Below the pieces are notes generated by a model that was not told the origin of the DNA, did not search any database, and saw nothing but the letters and a program-made list of their open reading frames with translations. The position numbers and the translations under genes are program-made. A stretch of 33,221 nucleotides of DNA from Patescibacteria group bacterium (lineage in GTDB: Bacteria; Patescibacteriota; Patescibacteriia; Patescibacteriales; UBA12465), in the NCBI GenBank assembly GCA_029982795.1, contig JARRBY010000007.1, positions 1-33,221 of the forward strand, read 5' to 3'. Positions within the stretch are counted from its first letter, which is position 1. Every line of letters starts with the position of its first letter. This document shows, one piece after another, positions 17,541 to 26,730 of this stretch.

Positions 17541-19121
17541 ATGATTGCTTATTTTTTTCCATTTTTAATTAGTTTTTCTCTGGCCATAATTTTTACTCTT
17601 TTGATAAAAAAAATTGCTCTTCGATTTTCTATTGTAGATAAACCCGGTCCGAGAAAAATACATAAAAAGGCAACTCCACTTTTAGGTGGAGTAGCAATTT
17701 TTTTAGCTTTTTTCTTAACCTTATTTATTTTTTCCAAGTCATTTTTAGCTGGCAATTTAGAGTGGCAGCACTTGCTTGGTTTTTTCTTTGGCGGTTTGAT
17801 TATTATTATTGGTGGCATATTGGATGATAAATATAATTTGGCGCCAAAATGGCAATTTATTTTTCCTTTGTTGGCAATTCTGGCAGTTATTATGGGGGGA
17901 GTGACAATTGAAAAAATTACTAATCCTTTAGGAGGATTAATATATTTACAAGATTATTTTTTATTGGGTCCTTTATTAATTTCGTTGTGGCTTTTAGGCA
18001 TGATGTATACTACTAAGTTGCTTGATGGGGTGGATGGTTTGGTAACCGGGGTTGGAGCTATTGGTAGTATTATTATCTTTTTATTTACTTTAACGACTAA
18101 TTATTATCAACCAGATATTGCTTTAGCCGCTTTGATTTTGGCCGCTGCCGCCTTAGGTTTTCTAATTTTTAATTTTCATCCCGCTAAAATCTTTTTAGGC
18201 GAAGGAGGCTCTTTATTTTTAGGTTATGCCTTGGGGGTTTTATCTATAATTTCCGGGAGCAAGATTGCCATCGCCTTATTAATTATGGGTATTCCGATTT
18301 TAGATGTTGCTTGGACTATAATTCGTCGTCTTTTAGTTGGCAAGAATCCATTTCGTTTTGCTGATAAAAAACATTTACATCACCGTTTATTGGCGTTGGG
18401 TCTTAATCAGCGACAAACGGTTTTTGTCTTTTATTCTTTGTCTTTAATATTTGGGGTAAGTGGTCTTTTTTTGCAAAGTCGAGGTAAACTTTTGGCTTTA
18501 GCTTTTTTGTTATTTTTAATGATAATAACGGTGTCTTTTTTTCATTATCTTGATTATACAAATGAAAAGAAAAAGCCTAAGTTATTACTTCATGTGTGTT
18601 GCGCTCCTTGTGCTTCTTATATAAGTTATAATTATTTAGTGCCGGCATATCGTTTGACTTGGTTTTTTTATAATCCTAATTTAACTTCTCTGGAGGAATA
18701 TAATAAGCGGTTATATTATGTGAAAAAAATGGCTAAAAAATTTCACATCCCTTTAGTGGTTGTTCCTTATGAGCATGAAAAGTGGCTTAAAAAAGTGGAA
18801 GGACATGAGATGGATCCGGAAAAAGGAGAGCGTTGTTTGATTTGTTATTTTGATCGTTTAGAAAAAACCGCCCAAACAGCACAGGCTGAAAAATTTGATT
18901 ATTTTAGTACTAGTTTATTATACAGTCCTTATAAAAATATAGAGGCGTTAAAAGAGATTGGAAAAAAGTTAGAAAAAAAATATCAGACTATTTTTTTAGA
19001 TAATGATTACAGTGCGGAAAATGCTTATCATAATTCTCAGGAATTTGCTAAAAGTCTGGGTATGTACAGACAGAAATTTTGTGGTTGTGAATTTTCAATT
19101 AGAAAAAATAAACATGATTAA
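17541..19121 (+). CDS. WecA/MraY-type polyprenyl-phosphate glycosyl-1-phosphate transferase fused to QueH-like domain
   Basis: N-terminus: GGILDDKYNL, LLDGVDGL, FLGEGGSLFLGY, ADKKHLHHRLL; C-terminus from about 18576: LLLHVCCAPCAS, GERCLICYFDRLEKTA, YRQKFCGCEFS (QueH). Confidence 0.88.
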   Translation: MIAYFFPFLISFSLAIIFTLLIKKIALRFSIVDKPGPRKIHKKATPLLGGVAIFLAFFLTLFIFSKSFLAGNLEWQHLLGFFFGGLIIIIGGILDDKYNLAPKWQFIFPLLAILAVIMGGVTIEKITNPLGGLIYLQDYFLLGPLLISLWLLGMMYTTKLLDGVDGLVTGVGAIGSIIIFLFTLTTNYYQPDIALAALILAAAALGFLIFNFHPAKIFLGEGGSLFLGYALGVLSIISGSKIAIALLIMGIPILDVAWTIIRRLLVGKNPFRFADKKHLHHRLLALGLNQRQTVFVFYSLSLIFGVSGLFLQSRGKLLALAFLLFLMIITVSFFHYLDYTNEKKKPKLLLHVCCAPCASYISYNYLVPAYRLTWFFYNPNLTSLEEYNKRLYYVKKMAKKFHIPLVVVPYEHEKWLKKVEGHEMDPEKGERCLICYFDRLEKTAQTAQAEKFDYFSTSLLYSPYKNIEALKEIGKKLEKKYQTIFLDNDYSAENAYHNSQEFAKSLGMYRQKFCGCEFSIRKNKHD

Positions 19122-19797
19122 AAAAATTACAACAATAATTTTTGTATTATTTAGCTTTTTTTTGTTTAGTCAAACAGTTTTGGCAGAAATTGATACTGAT
19201 GGTGATAGCTATAGTGATGAAGCGGAAATTAGAGCTGGATATTCTCCTTTTAATTCGCAACCGATAAAGGCGACTAACAGTGATGTTGATGGTGATGGTT
19301 TAAGTGATTATTTTGAATATGTCTTTGGCACCAATCCAGATTTAGCCGATAGTGATGGTGACAGTTATAATGATTTTTTAGAAATTGATAATGCTTTTAA
19401 TCCTAATTCGCCAGTAGCGGAAAAATTACCGGTTCGGATTGAAATCAATTTGGGAGAGCAAACTTTAGCTTTTTTTGTAGCAGAAATAAAATGGCGTGAG
19501 TTTAAAGTTTCAACTGGCAAAAAGTCCATGCCTACCCCCAGTGGTGAGTTTAAAATTGTCAATAAAATTGAGAAGGCTTGGAGTCGCACTTATGGTTTAT
19601 GGATGCCTTTTTGGCTCGGTCTTGATCGGGGCGGGATTGGTATTCATGAGTTGCCATTTTGGCCCAGTGGTTATCGTGAAGGAGAAGATCATTTAGGACA
19701 AGCGGTTTCTCATGGTTGTATTCGTTTGGGAATAGGAGCAGCCGAATATGTTTATAATCATTTAAAAGTTGGTGATGTTGTTTTAATTAGACCTTAA
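19114..19797 (+). CDS. Secreted L,D-transpeptidase (YkuD) with N-terminal calcium-binding type-3-like repeats (start trimmed)
   Basis: Signal peptide MIKKITTIIFVLFSFFLFSQTVLA; DTDGDSYSDEAEI, DVDGDGLSDYFEY, DSDGDSYNDFLEI; YkuD active site IGIHE...SHGCIRL. Confidence 0.9.
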   Translation: MIKKITTIIFVLFSFFLFSQTVLAEIDTDGDSYSDEAEIRAGYSPFNSQPIKATNSDVDGDGLSDYFEYVFGTNPDLADSDGDSYNDFLEIDNAFNPNSPVAEKLPVRIEINLGEQTLAFFVAEIKWREFKVSTGKKSMPTPSGEFKIVNKIEKAWSRTYGLWMPFWLGLDRGGIGIHELPFWPSGYREGEDHLGQAVSHGCIRLGIGAAEYVYNHLKVGDVVLIRP

Positions 19798-19827
19798 CTA
19801 AAGACTGCTTTAAATGATAAAGTGTGT

Positions 19828-19833
19828 TATAAT
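19828..19833 (+). promoter_or_regulatory. Candidate -10 (TATAAT) for the beta-propeller lipoprotein gene
   Basis: TGTGTTATAATA about 22 nt before the ATG at 19854; no clear -35. Confidence 0.35.
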
Positions 19834-19853
19834 ATAAGAGAAAAAATTAAAAT

Positions 19854-22316
19854 ATGGTTAAAAAAATTATAAAAATAGGGACTTTATTTATATTTATTAC
19901 CTTTATTGTTAGTGGTTGTTCTTTTTCTTTTCCTTGGGAAAAAGATAGAAGAGGGGAATTTATTGAGATAGAAGAAGGGGGGAATGATTTGGAAATTGAA
20001 GAAGAAAATAAAAAAGAAGAATCTCAAGAGATAAATGTAGAGCGGGAATTACGTCAATTTACAAGTTTAAAAGCAGCCCAGGATTATATTAAAACACATC
20101 CCGCTTTAGCTAGTAATTTAGAACAATTAAGTTTTACTGCCAATTATGCTGCCACCAGTCAATTGGCAGTCAAGGATTTATTAAATTCTTCCGTTTTTAC
20201 TTCTCGTCCTGATTGGGTGCAAGTAGTTAATGAGTATATTTATATTTTAAAGGAAGAAAAAATACAGGTGGTATCGATTACTTCTTTAACCAGTCCCACA
20301 ATAGTCAACGAGCGCGATTTACCTTTTCAAGCACAAGAGATGAAGATTTTTGAAGATAATTTAATTGTCACCGGTATAAAAAATAATCGTACTTTTTTAT
20401 ATGTTTTTGATATTTCCAATCCTTTAAACATGGAGTTAAGAAGGGAGATAGAGCTTAGTGGCAATTATGCCGGTATGTATATAAGCGCAAAACAGCTTTA
20501 TTTTTTAACTACCAATAAGCTTGATTATCGTCAGGTTGATAATTTATTACCGGATGTTTATGTTAAAGGAAAAAGAATTGATTCACATTGTGTTTTAAAT
20601 GATGATTGTTTGCGTAGTCAAGTTTATTATTTTAATCATCCTTATAATAGTTATGGTTTTTTGTCGGTTATGACTTTTGATTTAGAGCAAACAAGCGGAT
20701 TAATTAAAAGACAACTTTATTTATTAGATGATAGTTACCGTTTATATTTAAGTAAAAATAATGATATTTACTTAACAAAAGAGCATTATTTAACGAAGGA
20801 ATATTTAGAAGCAATGGTACAAAAAGAATTATTTACCGACAGTTTGGAACCCGGTGATAAGATCAAAGTCACACAAGCTGATGCTGATGTTGAAAAATTA
20901 ACACCTATTTTTAAAAATTATTTAGATACCTTGGGAATAGCCGAAAAAGAAGAGGCGCAAATTAAAATTGAAGCGGCGCTAAAGACAAAAATAAAGGATT
21001 TAGATTATGAATTAGAAGGTGTTAGTTTATATAAATTTGTTGCCGTTGAAGGAAAGCTTAGGTACGAAGCGAAAGGGGAAGTGGCGGGTCGCTTTTTAGA
21101 TGGTAATTTTATTGATGAAGAAGCCGGTTATTTACGACTCATAACTAAACGGGGAGAATTGTGGCCACTGTTATTTTCGGGTGATCCTAAAGAGTACAGC
21201 AATGCTTATGTTTTAGATAAAGATTTAAAAATTGTTGGGTCTTTGGAAAATATTGTGACCGGGAATAGTTTAGCCCAAGCTCATTTTTTAAATAACAGAA
21301 GTTATTTATTTACAACCGAAGAAACTGATCCTATTTATGTTATCGATTGGCAAAATAAGGAAAAACCCGCTATTTTAGGGGCGTTGCAGATAAATGGTTA
21401 CACTAATTTTTATCCGGCTGATTTAGAGGGGGAGAGATTACTTGCTTTTGGAAAAACAAAAAAAGAAGCAACTGTTACCGCTTCTACCTTAACCCAGGAA
21501 GTGTTGAAATTATCACTTTTTGATTTCAGTGATTTAAAAAAGCCAAGTGAATTGAGCAGTTATATTATTGGTGATGAGCTAAGTGATTCCTTTGCTTTGC
21601 AAGATTATAAATCTTTAGCAAATATTTTTGTTAATAAAATAATTATTGTTCCCGCTTCTTTTCAAGATCAAGGAGTTTTAAGTTTTTCCGGAGTTTTGGT
21701 TTTTTCTGCTGATGCTAATGGAATTTTAAATTTACTATATCGTATCGATCACTCCGCCAATGGTCGAATTGCTAATGACAGTGTGGTTAATAATTTTACC
21801 TATTTAAATAATACGGTAAGACGTAGCTTTATAAAACAAAATTATTTATTTACTATTTCTAACAAGTATCTAAAAATAAATAATTTAAATGACGGGAGTG
21901 AGATTGCGTCTGTAATTTTATTACCAAGTCCAGAAGATGATTTGATTAATTCTAATTTTCCGACTGAAGAGTATGATCAAATTACTCCACCGGCAACAGA
22001 AGAGTTTTTTGAAGAAGAGATTATAACAAATCCAGAGGAGTATGAGATAAATCCCGAGCCTCCTCTTCCTTCACAATCAGCTGATTTTGAAATAGAACCA
22101 ATAGTTGGGGCTAATGAGGAGTTAGAGTTAAATGATGAGATGTTAGAGACAGCTCCCGAATCGGAAACAATAATTGATGAGCAACAAGCTCTGATTTATG
22201 ATGAGGTAAAGTGCAAGGCAATGTGTACTGGTTTATTGGAGTTAGAATTTGATGCTTATTGTGTTTCCGGAGAGGATACTTTAAATATCTATGATTTTTG
22301 TAATTTAGAATCTTAA
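19854..22316 (+). CDS. Lipoprotein with C-terminal beta-propeller domain (Beta_propel family-like)
   Basis: Lipobox IVSGC; recurring blade-like segments (VVNEYIYILKEEKIQVVSI, KQLYFLTTNKLDYRQV, HFLNNRSYLFTTEETDPIYVIDW). Confidence 0.7.
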   Translation: MVKKIIKIGTLFIFITFIVSGCSFSFPWEKDRRGEFIEIEEGGNDLEIEEENKKEESQEINVERELRQFTSLKAAQDYIKTHPALASNLEQLSFTANYAATSQLAVKDLLNSSVFTSRPDWVQVVNEYIYILKEEKIQVVSITSLTSPTIVNERDLPFQAQEMKIFEDNLIVTGIKNNRTFLYVFDISNPLNMELRREIELSGNYAGMYISAKQLYFLTTNKLDYRQVDNLLPDVYVKGKRIDSHCVLNDDCLRSQVYYFNHPYNSYGFLSVMTFDLEQTSGLIKRQLYLLDDSYRLYLSKNNDIYLTKEHYLTKEYLEAMVQKELFTDSLEPGDKIKVTQADADVEKLTPIFKNYLDTLGIAEKEEAQIKIEAALKTKIKDLDYELEGVSLYKFVAVEGKLRYEAKGEVAGRFLDGNFIDEEAGYLRLITKRGELWPLLFSGDPKEYSNAYVLDKDLKIVGSLENIVTGNSLAQAHFLNNRSYLFTTEETDPIYVIDWQNKEKPAILGALQINGYTNFYPADLEGERLLAFGKTKKEATVTASTLTQEVLKLSLFDFSDLKKPSELSSYIIGDELSDSFALQDYKSLANIFVNKIIIVPASFQDQGVLSFSGVLVFSADANGILNLLYRIDHSANGRIANDSVVNNFTYLNNTVRRSFIKQNYLFTISNKYLKINNLNDGSEIASVILLPSPEDDLINSNFPTEEYDQITPPATEEFFEEEIITNPEEYEINPEPPLPSQSADFEIEPIVGANEELELNDEMLETAPESETIIDEQQALIYDEVKCKAMCTGLLELEFDAYCVSGEDTLNIYDFCNLES

Positions 22317-22328
22317 AAGATAAAAGTA

Positions 22329-23093
22329 ATGAAATTATTTACAGGAAAAAAAGTTTTTTATATTTTGCCCTTAATACTGTTGGGATTAGGGGAACTTTTT
22401 GTTTTTTTTCCACACTTCTTTTTTATCGTTTTAACGGTAGGCAGTCTTTTAATTATTTTAACTACAAAAAATTTAGCGGCTAAAAATAAAAAAATAGCTT
22501 GGCCTTTATTTTTTTATTTTCCTTTAATTTTCTTTTTAGCTTCATCTTTATACGAGACATTGATACCTAATTTTTATATTGTTCAACTTTTAATTTTTAT
22601 TAATGCCTATTTTGTCTTTATTTATTTTAAAAATTTATATTATTTCTTTCGTTACGGAGCTCCTGACAGAATTGATCGTTTAGATACTTTTTTGATGGCG
22701 GGTTCAGTTCTTTCCGTCTTTTTTCTTGCTTCTTCAATTTATGGTTTGCCCGTATTTTTAGGTTGGAGTTTTTGGCCCCTATTAGCCCTTTTTTCACTAG
22801 CCGTTTTTCCGTTATTTTTTCAACCATTTATTTTGGGTAATTTAAATTTAAAGAAAAATTATTTAATCTTTATTGTCGCTTTACTTGCTTTTACACAGTT
22901 AACGGGAGTAACCTATTTACTACCTTTTAGTTTTAATATTTTAGGATTATTTAGCACTATTTATTTTTATTTATTATTTTTAATAGTGAGACTGTTTATT
23001 AGAGAACGTTTGTCTTGGCAATTGCTTAAATTTCCTTTATTCTCCAGTCTTGCTATGATTATTATATTATTATTAACCGCCCGTTGGTTTTAA
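22329..23093 (+). CDS. Multi-pass membrane protein, unknown function
   Basis: 254 aa, mostly hydrophobic segments. Confidence 0.7.
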   Translation: MKLFTGKKVFYILPLILLGLGELFVFFPHFFFIVLTVGSLLIILTTKNLAAKNKKIAWPLFFYFPLIFFLASSLYETLIPNFYIVQLLIFINAYFVFIYFKNLYYFFRYGAPDRIDRLDTFLMAGSVLSVFFLASSIYGLPVFLGWSFWPLLALFSLAVFPLFFQPFILGNLNLKKNYLIFIVALLAFTQLTGVTYLLPFSFNILGLFSTIYFYLLFLIVRLFIRERLSWQLLKFPLFSSLAMIIILLLTARWF

Positions 23094-23111
23094 ATAAACT
23101 TTCGTAAATAT

Positions 23112-24284
23112 ATGGAAAAAAAGGAAAAAACAAAAAATAATTTATTAACTTTAATCGTTTTGGCAACTTTGTTTGGTTTTATTGCCGGAGTTACCGGAGA
23201 AATAGTGATGCGTACCTATTTGTTCAATGATTTAAATCCCTCTTATTTTAACACCGAGTTTAACATCAACGATTTAAATAATAATCGTTCTAATTTAATT
23301 ATTAGAGATGCCAAAAAAGTTGTCGTTAGCCAGGATGTAAAGGTAGAGGAGACTATGTCTTCTATTCAATCAACGCTATTGCGAGTTTATAAAAAAGGAG
23401 AAGGTTTAGATGCAGCCTTATTGGAAAATAAGGTTGATTTAACCCGGGCTGTTTATTATGATTTAAATCGTCCTGATTTTATTGCTCTTTCCATTACCTC
23501 TGACGGTTGGGTGGTTGCTTCTTTAAACTCTGATATCGCCGCCGATTTTGCTTTAGAGGATTATGTGGCGGTTGATAATAATCGTAAAATTTATGAACTT
23601 GATGAAATCTCTGAGTTGGAAGATTTGCCCGGTAATTTAGTATTTTTTCATTTAGCCAAAGCGACAAATATGCCGGTGCGTTCGGTTGCTTCTCGGGCCA
23701 ATTTAGCTTTGGGTCAATCAGCTGTTGTGGTTGCCGACTTTGATAGTGTTTATTTAACTTCGGTTTCAGCAATTGAATTTCCGGAAGGAGTATTAAGTAG
23801 TGATGATTTAAATGTACGTTTAAATTTAGCGGCTGATTTAAGTGAAAAATTTGCCAATTCTTTTGTTTTCAATTTAGCCGGGGATTTAGTGGCTATAGTT
23901 GATTGGGATCGAGAACTTATTCCCGCTTTTTCTTATGTCCATTATTGGCAAAGTTTTTTCTCTGATAAAACTTTTAATCCGCCATATTTGGGTGTAAATT
24001 ATCTTGATTTAAGTCGTGTTAAAGTTGTCGGTTTGGAACAAAATAAAGGAGCGCTTTTAATAGAAAATGAAGATGTGAAAGCAGTTTTACCTAAAAGTCC
24101 GGCGGCTATAGCTGGTTTGCAAACCGGTGATATTATTACCTGGGTTAATAATAAAGAATTAGATTACAACAATGATCTTTCCAGTATTATCACTAATTTT
24201 AAACCAGGGGAAGAAATTACCATTGTTTATCTGCGTGATGGGGCGGAAACAAGTGTTAAAGTAAAGTTAGAAGCTAAAAAATAA
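23112..24284 (+). CDS. Membrane-anchored HtrA/DegP-like protein with PDZ domain, catalytic residues apparently lost
   Basis: N-terminal TM; trypsin-like fold remnants (ALSITSDGWVVASL, FVFNLAGDLVAIV) and PDZ (YLGVNYLDLS...VLPKSPAAIAGLQTGDIITWVNNKEL). Confidence 0.75.
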   Translation: MEKKEKTKNNLLTLIVLATLFGFIAGVTGEIVMRTYLFNDLNPSYFNTEFNINDLNNNRSNLIIRDAKKVVVSQDVKVEETMSSIQSTLLRVYKKGEGLDAALLENKVDLTRAVYYDLNRPDFIALSITSDGWVVASLNSDIAADFALEDYVAVDNNRKIYELDEISELEDLPGNLVFFHLAKATNMPVRSVASRANLALGQSAVVVADFDSVYLTSVSAIEFPEGVLSSDDLNVRLNLAADLSEKFANSFVFNLAGDLVAIVDWDRELIPAFSYVHYWQSFFSDKTFNPPYLGVNYLDLSRVKVVGLEQNKGALLIENEDVKAVLPKSPAAIAGLQTGDIITWVNNKELDYNNDLSSIITNFKPGEEITIVYLRDGAETSVKVKLEAKK

Positions 24285-24289
24285 TCAAT

Positions 24290-25450
24290 ATGAGTATGCA
24301 AACATTTTCCAGCTTACCTAATTTAGAAAATAAACGTGTTTTTTTACGGGTTGATTTAAATGTGCCTTTTAAAGATACAAAAGTACTTGATGATTATAAA
24401 ATTTACAAGGCGATAAAGACAATAGAAGCGCTGTTGCATAAAAAAGCAATAATTATTATTGCCACCCACTTAGGTAAGGCAAAAGGACGTTATGACAAGA
24501 CTCTTTCGACAGAGCCAATTGCGAAATATTTAGCAAAAATTTTGGGGAAAAGAATTAAATTTGTTCCTGAAGTAATTGGCAAGGAAACAAAAAAAGCGAT
24601 AAAAAATGCTGTAGCGGGGGACATAATTTTTTTAGAAAATTTACGTTTTAAAAAAGAAGAATTGGAAAATGATACAAAATTCGCTAAAGAGTTAGCAAGT
24701 TTAGCTGATATTTATATAAATGATGCTTTAGCAGTCTCGCATCGGAAGCAAGCTTCTGTGGCGGCTATAAAAAATTATTTACCTAGTTTTTCTGGATTAT
24801 TGTTAGAAAGTGAACTTAAGGCCTTTGCGCGGGTTTTAAAACCAAAAAAACCGTTAGTTATTATTATGGGAGGAGCGAAGATAAAAACTAAAGCGCCTTT
24901 AATTGCAAATTTATATAAAAATTCTACTTATATATTATTAGGAGGGGGCTTGGCAAACAGTTTTTTAAAGTATAATAAATTAGAAATTGGTAAATCACTG
25001 TATGATGCGGAGGGGGTGAAGATAATTAAAAAGCTGATGAAGGATAAATCCTATAGTCGAAAAATTATACTTCCACTTGATGTTGTGGTTTTGACAAAAG
25101 AAGGAAAAATACAGGCTAAAAATGTAAAAAAAGTTTTAAAAACTGATAATATTTTAGATATTGGACCGGAGACAATTAGTTTATATTCCACTTACATAAA
25201 AGAAGCGCAAACCTTAGTTTGGAATGGGCCAATGGGTAAATTTGAAGATGTTAATTTTCGTGCCGGGACTACAGCGATTGCTATTTTAGTTGCTTCCCGT
25301 TCTTCAGGTTATGCCTATGGTGTTGTTGGCGGCGGGGAAACAGTTGCCGCTTTACGGGGAGTTCGTATGATTGAATATGTTGATTTTGTTTCTACCGCCG
25401 GTGGGGCGATGTTAGCCTATCTAGGGGGTGAAGAAATGCCGGGCCTTTAA
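24290..25450 (+). CDS. pgk: Phosphoglycerate kinase
   Basis: KRVFLRVDLNVPF, ENLRFKKEE, GGAKIKTKAPLI, WNGPMGKFE. Confidence 0.95.
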   Translation: MSMQTFSSLPNLENKRVFLRVDLNVPFKDTKVLDDYKIYKAIKTIEALLHKKAIIIIATHLGKAKGRYDKTLSTEPIAKYLAKILGKRIKFVPEVIGKETKKAIKNAVAGDIIFLENLRFKKEELENDTKFAKELASLADIYINDALAVSHRKQASVAAIKNYLPSFSGLLLESELKAFARVLKPKKPLVIIMGGAKIKTKAPLIANLYKNSTYILLGGGLANSFLKYNKLEIGKSLYDAEGVKIIKKLMKDKSYSRKIILPLDVVVLTKEGKIQAKNVKKVLKTDNILDIGPETISLYSTYIKEAQTLVWNGPMGKFEDVNFRAGTTAIAILVASRSSGYAYGVVGGGETVAALRGVRMIEYVDFVSTAGGAMLAYLGGEEMPGL

Positions 25451-25474
25451 TTTATATATTTAACCTTAATATAT

Positions 25475-26725
25475 ATGGGAAAAATAAAAAAAATAACAGC
25501 AAGGGAAATTATTAATTCCAATGGTGAACCAACCATAGAAACAAAAATAGAATTGGATAGTGGTTTAACCGCTAAAGCATCTGTTCCCAGTGGTACTTCA
25601 GTTGGCTCTTATGAAGCCTTTGATATGAGAGATTTTGATAAAAAAAGGTTTTTTGGGCGGGGTCGTTTACGGGCCTTAGAAAAGGTGAATGAAATTATTG
25701 GACCAGCTTTAGTGGGCAGAGAAGTAACAGCGCAAGAAATGATAGATAAAAAAATGATAGAATTAGATGGTCGAGCAGATAAATCAAATTTGGGATCTAA
25801 TTCAATCCTTTCTGTTTCTTTAGCGGTGGCTCGTGCTGCTGCTTTAGAACAAAAAGAGGAATTGTATCTTTATTTGCAAAAAAAATATAATTTTGAAAAG
25901 ATATCTTTGCCAATCCCAATATTTAATTTTTTTAATGGAGGCAAACACGCTGATACTAATTTAGATTTTCAAGAATTTCTTTATATTCCCAAGAAAAAAA
26001 AGGTGGCCGAAATGATAAGACAGGGGGCGGAGGTCTATCAATCTTTGAAGCAGGAGTTAAAAATGGCTGATTATGATACTGATGTGGGAATAGAGGGAGG
26101 TTTTGCTCCTGAGCTTAATTCTAGTATTGAGGCTTTGGAATTAATTAGTGCGGCTTCTTTGCGGGCAGGGTATGAGCCAAAATTAGATTATTATTTAGGA
26201 ATTGATGTGGGCTCAGAAATGCTATATGACGAAAAGACTGGTAAATATGTTTTTGTACTTGATAATTCTTATTTAGTAAGTGAAACTTTGATTTCACTCT
26301 ATGAAAATTGGTTAGAAAAATATCCTCTACTTTATCTTGAAGACGGAATAGCGGAAAATGATTGGCCTTCTTGGCAAAAATTAACGGAGCAGTTGGGGGA
26401 GAAATTATTAATTGTTGGTGATGACCTATTTGCTACCAATATAGAACGTCTTCGTCTTGGCTTGCAAAAAAAAGTTGCTAACTCTATAATTATTAAACCT
26501 AATCAGGTAGGGACCCTAACAGAAACGATAGAATGTATAAAGTTGGCACAAAGCCATAATTATAAAATAATTATTTCTCATCGTAGTCAAGAGACTAATG
26601 ATGACTTTATTGTTGATTTAGCGGTTGCTGTCGGTGCCGATTATTTAAAAGCCGGCTCTTTATCACGGGGAGAAAGGGTTGCTAAGTATAATCGATTATT
26701 AGAAATTGGACAGATAATAGATTAA
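25475..26725 (+). CDS. eno: Enolase
   Basis: AREIINSNGEPTIE, PSGTSVGSYEA, NGGKHADTNLDFQEF, GDDLFATN, KPNQVGTLTE, SHRSQETND. Confidence 0.95.
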   Translation: MGKIKKITAREIINSNGEPTIETKIELDSGLTAKASVPSGTSVGSYEAFDMRDFDKKRFFGRGRLRALEKVNEIIGPALVGREVTAQEMIDKKMIELDGRADKSNLGSNSILSVSLAVARAAALEQKEELYLYLQKKYNFEKISLPIPIFNFFNGGKHADTNLDFQEFLYIPKKKKVAEMIRQGAEVYQSLKQELKMADYDTDVGIEGGFAPELNSSIEALELISAASLRAGYEPKLDYYLGIDVGSEMLYDEKTGKYVFVLDNSYLVSETLISLYENWLEKYPLLYLEDGIAENDWPSWQKLTEQLGEKLLIVGDDLFATNIERLRLGLQKKVANSIIIKPNQVGTLTETIECIKLAQSHNYKIIISHRSQETNDDFIVDLAVAVGADYLKAGSLSRGERVAKYNRLLEIGQIID

Positions 26726-26730
26726 TTATT

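Noticed and set aside
19003-19113. Upstream N-terminal extension of the L,D-transpeptidase ORF
   Set aside because: Extension overlaps the conserved QueH C-terminus; the signal peptide begins at Met 19114.
25475-26725. Enolase motif changes (SHRSQETND, GIEGGFAP, KAGSLSRGER) suggesting inactivity
   Set aside because: Main catalytic Glu/Lys/His positions appear retained; more consistent with a divergent but active enolase.
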